Assembly: GCA_030753365.1 (NCBI GenBank)
Contig: JASMCJ010000050.1
Span: 1 to 37,616 of the forward strand
Direction of reading: 5' to 3'
Source: Candidatus Woesearchaeota archaeon
GTDB taxonomy: Archaea; Nanobdellota; Nanobdellia; Woesearchaeales; GCA-2687795
Length of the DNA: 37,616 nucleotides
Shown here piece after piece: positions 36,685 through 37,616 of this stretch. Position numbers and translations under genes: made by a program. The number at the start of each line of letters is the position of its first letter. The stretch's first letter is position 1. The notes under the pieces are model-generated. The model searched no databases, was not told the origin of the DNA, and worked only from the letters and a program-made list of their open reading frames with translations.

Positions 36685-37136
36685 TAGAGAGATTCCTTTT
36701 TTCTGCTATTAAATATTATCCCTTCTGCTTCAATATAACCATCAATACTTGAATATCTCTCTAAACTAGTAATACATGCTTTTACAAGATTAGTATAAGA
36801 GATTTTACCTTCATGAGTTAGAATAAATGTTAAATAATAATCGGAATTCTTAACTAATGTAGATACTCCCGGTAAAATATATGGCTTAATCTCTCCTTCT
36901 GATTTAAAATAAATTATTTCAAACGGAAAACTTTCAGCAGCAATTAGCTCAAAACGATTGTTCCTAATGAATAATGGTATCTCTCTATGTTCTTTATTTA
37001 TAATACTTCCTTCAGACTTTTCAATAGAATATTTTGAAGATATTTCATATTCAGCTGTGCCATAAGGTACCACAATTTCAGGAATTGCAAACAATGAATA
37101 CAGCCAAAAAGCCATTGATATTAATTTTTTTTCCAT
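36681..37136 (-). CDS. Hypothetical protein with N-terminal hydrophobic segment
   Basis: 151-aa ORF, possible signal or TM MAFWLYSLFAIPEIVV; no family recognised. Confidence 0.5.
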   Translation of the reverse strand: MEKKLISMAFWLYSLFAIPEIVVPYGTAEYEISSKYSIEKSEGSIINKEHREIPLFIRNNRFELIAAESFPFEIIYFKSEGEIKPYILPGVSTLVKNSDYYLTFILTHEGKISYTNLVKACITSLERYSSIDGYIEAEGIIFNSRKKESLY

Positions 37137-37220
37137 ATATTTTAAAATTCTAAGTTGATTTATAATAATTTCCCATAAATCTTCGAAATTTATATATACA
37201 TATTAATTTTATGCACATTA

Positions 37221-37616
37221 ATGATAAGAGAACCAATTGTCTCAGGTCAGTTTTATCCTAATTCTTTTGATGGGCTTGATAAGCAGATTAAAGAGAGCTT
37301 TACTTCAAAGTTTGGGCCTGGCGAGCTGCCTGTTGAGGGGAGAACAAAGAATGTTGTTGGGATTGTTTCACCGCATGCTGGTTATACTTTTTCAGGAGCT
37401 GGCGCTGCATGGGGGTTTAAGGAGATTGCTGAAAGCAAATTTCCTGAGCTGTTTGTTATTCTTGGATTGAGCCACACAGGTTTTAATTCTTGCGTTACTT
37501 CACAGGATTTCAAAACGCCTTTTGGCTTGGTTAAGACTGATAAGGAGTTTATAGTGTCTCTTACAGAGAATTCAGAGCTGGAAGAGGATGATGAGGCTCA
37601 TAATCAAGAGCATTCT
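37221..37616 (+). CDS. amrB: MEMO1-family protein, AmmeMemoRadiSam system protein B (partial, runs off window)
   Basis: Translation from ATG at 37221: MIREPIVSGQFYPNSFDGLDKQIKESF...GIVSPHAGYTFSGAGAAWGFKEI...LFVILGLSHTGF...; missed by ORF track because it is open at the window edge. Confidence 0.9.
   Translation, partial: MIREPIVSGQFYPNSFDGLDKQIKESFTSKFGPGELPVEGRTKNVVGIVSPHAGYTFSGAGAAWGFKEIAESKFPELFVILGLSHTGFNSCVTSQDFKTPFGLVKTDKEFIVSLTENSELEEDDEAHNQEHS

Noticed and set aside
1-37616. tRNA, rRNA, 7S RNA or RNase P RNA genes
   Set aside because: Intergenic gaps were scanned by eye and no cloverleaf or conserved rRNA/SRP segment was recognised; tRNAscan/Infernal was not available.

Overview
AT-rich archaeal window. 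Gene content (topoisomerase VI B subunit, aIF2-gamma, RNase P Rpr2/Rnp4-like subunit, KH-domain Dim2/Pno1-like protein, DUF2072/DUF2073/Era-like GTPase cluster, Dph6) fits an archaeon. Bacterial-type genes (Lgt, RsuA/RluB-type pseudouridine synthase, lipobox proteins) and small gene sizes suggest a DPANN lineage such as Woesearchaeota/Pacearchaeota; that placement is inference. Most of the window is dense housekeeping content. It contains no rRNA, tRNA, CRISPR array or recognisable intact transposase that I could support. The most unusual things seen directly: (1) a tandem array of about seven short hairpins at 2081-2300, with stems that share an AGAAA/TTTCT base but vary symmetrically near the loop, plus a second group of three hairpins at 2977-3076, together bracketing a KH RNA-binding gene; (2) three separate genes interrupted by an in-frame stop with the same reading frame continuing: a VapC PIN toxin (TAA), a small membrane protein (TAG), and a secreted Kazal/coiled-coil protein whose second Kazal module lies after a TAA; (3) an asparagine-synthase/Dph6 fusion with two PP-loop motifs; (4) a structured leader with hairpin and T-tract before a RecJ-like DHH gene; (5) REP-like and nested cruciform elements around 21.9 and 22.6 kb; (6) a run of co-directional helicase and nuclease genes at 17.0-23.5 kb.
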